From assembly GCA_964617825.1 (NCBI GenBank), contig CAZTWL010000020.1:1-64000 (forward strand): a stretch of DNA of 64,000 nt, given 5' to 3'. Position numbers and translations under genes: made by a program. The notes below the pieces were generated by a model. That model did no database searches. It saw only the letters and a program-made list of their open reading frames with translations, and was not told where the DNA came from. This DNA comes from VSJD01 sp964617825. GTDB taxonomy: Bacteria > Verrucomicrobiota > Kiritimatiellia > JAAZAB01. Every line of letters begins with the position of its first letter. Position 1 is the first letter of the stretch. Positions 62,783 through 64,000 of the stretch are shown piece by piece.

Positions 62783-63811
62783 ATGAAACAATTATTTGTG
62801 ATCATGTCGATAGTCGCTGGCTTGTGTCTGACTTGTATGTCCCAGCCTGCTCCCTTGTCCCGTGTTAAGGTGCTGAAGGACAACTGCAATCTGCGCGCCA
62901 AAGCCCTTGTTACCTCAGAAGTGGTTGGCCAGGTGTCCGAAAACGATGTTCTAACGGCCAAATCGATGGATAAGGATTGGGTTGAAGTTGTCCCGCCAGA
63001 CAGTGTGGACCTCTGGGTGCTCGGCGATTACGTTAAGGATGGCGTAATCAATTGTAGTCAGAAGGTCAATGTGCGTGCGGGAGCCGGCATCAACTTCAAC
63101 ATTGTTGGCCAGCTGCCTCAGGGTTCAAAAATCGAGGTGCGAGGGAATCATGCCGAATGGGTTAAAATTGCCCCGCCACCTTCCTGCTCTCTGTGGATTT
63201 CCCGTGTGCTGGTAAGCGAGATCCCTCTTGCTTATATTGAACCTGCCAAAGTTGAACCTCCAAAAGCTGACGCAGCAAAAGTGGCGTCGGTAAAGATTGA
63301 ACCTGTGAAAACCGAACCGGCCAAGATTGAACCGGTCAAACCGGAGCCAGCCAAACCGGAGAAAACAAAGGCGGAAACGGTCAAGGCAATTGTGCCGCCA
63401 TCGTCGGCGGTTGCGGTTGTTTCATCAGCACAACCGGCAGTTGAAGTCAAACCACCCGCACCTTTGCCCAAGCCGGCTGATGCGATTGCCCCTGTGCAGG
63501 TTCAGGCTCGGACCGGAGCTTTCATGCCGCCGGTGGGACTTGACCTGGTTGCCGGTACGGAGCAGGGACGATGGCGTGATGTGGATGGTCTTTTGCGTCC
63601 AAAGGATTTTATCTTCCGGGCGCCCAGCGATTTTCGATTGGTAACCCCTGAAGGTGGTGATCGTAATTCCACAACGATTTGCTTCGTTAAAGGGAATCAG
63701 GCTCAGCTGGAGGCGTTGATGTACCGGCATTTGATCGTCAGCGGCCGCGAATATTGGGTCAAGCGCCAGAAATACCCGGTTCTCGTTCCCGAGCGCATTG
63801 TCTTGAAATAA
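62783..63811 (+). CDS. Exported protein with two bacterial SH3 domains and a Lys-Pro-Glu linker
   Basis: 342 residues. A signal peptide or lipoprotein-like signal (MSIVAGLCLTCMSQP) leads. Two SH3b domains follow: KDNCNLRAKALVTSEVVGQV and INCSQKVNVRAGAGINFNIV, each with a later WVEVVPP or WVKIAPP strand. Residues ~155-225 are a low-complexity linker of PAKVEP/VKTEPAK units. The C-terminal ~100 residues form a domain (FMPPVGLDLVAGTEQGRWRDVDG ... YWVKRQKYPVLVPERIV) of unknown type. SH3b domains usually bind peptidoglycan, so a cell-wall role is likely. GGAGGTG precedes the ATG. Confidence 0.8.
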   Translation: MKQLFVIMSIVAGLCLTCMSQPAPLSRVKVLKDNCNLRAKALVTSEVVGQVSENDVLTAKSMDKDWVEVVPPDSVDLWVLGDYVKDGVINCSQKVNVRAGAGINFNIVGQLPQGSKIEVRGNHAEWVKIAPPPSCSLWISRVLVSEIPLAYIEPAKVEPPKADAAKVASVKIEPVKTEPAKIEPVKPEPAKPEKTKAETVKAIVPPSSAVAVVSSAQPAVEVKPPAPLPKPADAIAPVQVQARTGAFMPPVGLDLVAGTEQGRWRDVDGLLRPKDFIFRAPSDFRLVTPEGGDRNSTTICFVKGNQAQLEALMYRHLIVSGREYWVKRQKYPVLVPERIVLK

Positions 63812-63928
63812 TTGCTTTAACGACTGGGTAACCGAGAATTTGCATAGCTCCAAATATTATTCCGTTGGCCTGCTGATACTGCGCTAAGGAAGATTTGGGA
63901 TGATGTTTGTGCAAATTTATTGCCATGT

Positions 63929-64000
63929 TCAGGCGGCGACTCCGGTCATCAATTTAAGGATGCGGCTTTGGTTGGCTTGGGAATGAGACAGTTCTCCGAC
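63929..64000 (-). CDS. Possible 3' end of a gene running off the right edge
   Basis: The minus strand is open from the window edge to a TGA at 63931-63929; the last residues read SHSQANQSRILKLMTGVAA. The amphipathic pattern and the SQANQ string slightly recall flagellin C termini, but 23 codons are too few to assign anything. The other bases between 63812 and 63928 show no gene. Confidence 0.3.
   Translation of the reverse strand, partial: VGELSHSQANQSRILKLMTGVAA

Overview
The window is chromosomal DNA from a Gram-negative (diderm) bacterium that most likely belongs to the PVC superphylum (Verrucomicrobiota, Kiritimatiellota or Lentisphaerota). Evidence: a 51-codon ORF at 61812-61967 matches the small basic protein known from Verrucomicrobia and Chlamydiae; lipid A-type acyltransferase, lipobox lipoproteins, an outer-membrane barrel and a SurA/PpiD-like chaperone point to two membranes; the secreted proteins (YDG/MBG, beta-helix, FG-GAP, PEGA) are typical of that group. 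A run of exactly 100 N at 19635-19734 shows this is a scaffold, probably a metagenome assembly. No CRISPR array, insertion sequence, rRNA or tRNA was seen; the only RNA gene recognised is tmRNA.

Layout. 1-1778: end of a lipoprotein of the periplasmic ligand-binding type. 1795-9418: a biosynthetic run (ilvB, ilvN, leuA, aroE, prepilin peptidase, aroK, queG) headed by a Val/Leu-rich leader peptide and a complete transcription attenuator. Two imperfect inverted-repeat elements cover the ends of aroK and queG. 9509-10921: a ROK-family protein on the minus strand. 11168-24329: an accessory block of six or seven exported proteins: a 1636-residue adhesin-like protein, an FG-GAP repeat protein, two fibre-like proteins (one with a 66-bp repeat broken by the assembly gap), an Ala/Lys coiled-coil protein, and an outer-membrane barrel with an N-terminal coiled coil. 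24367-31471: an rRNA-methyltransferase-like gene and an addB-addA pair. 31840-36968: argF-pyrB facing pyrE-pyrC-argG, so arginine and pyrimidine synthesis share one locus. 37271-43928: a TMEM165/GDT1 cation exporter, a nucleotide-sugar epimerase coupled to an ABC-2 polysaccharide permease, ispH, and three sugar-related genes. 43940-49346: metG, a PpiD-like foldase, a GT2 glycosyltransferase and a lipid A acyltransferase. 49437-56491: lipA, then tyrA-aroA-[cmk-plsC fusion]-GH95-like glycosidase, all overlapping or nearly so. 56576-64000: an FHA/PEGA pair, an MFS transporter, tmRNA, a membrane zinc-ribbon protein, the small basic protein with an RsuA/RluB-type pseudouridine synthase, and an SH3-domain protein.

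How it fits together. The ilv/leu/aro genes form an amino-acid operon controlled by charged branched-chain tRNA through attenuation; tyrA/aroA continue the shikimate route elsewhere. The exported block looks like a surface structure: two extracellular beta-rich proteins, two trimeric fibre-like proteins, and two coiled-coil proteins that could bridge periplasm and outer membrane. Its function is not known and is the best candidate here for something undescribed. Promoters with good -35/-10 spacing are called by eye; in at least two cases the predicted start point falls on or next to the start codon, suggesting leaderless transcripts.
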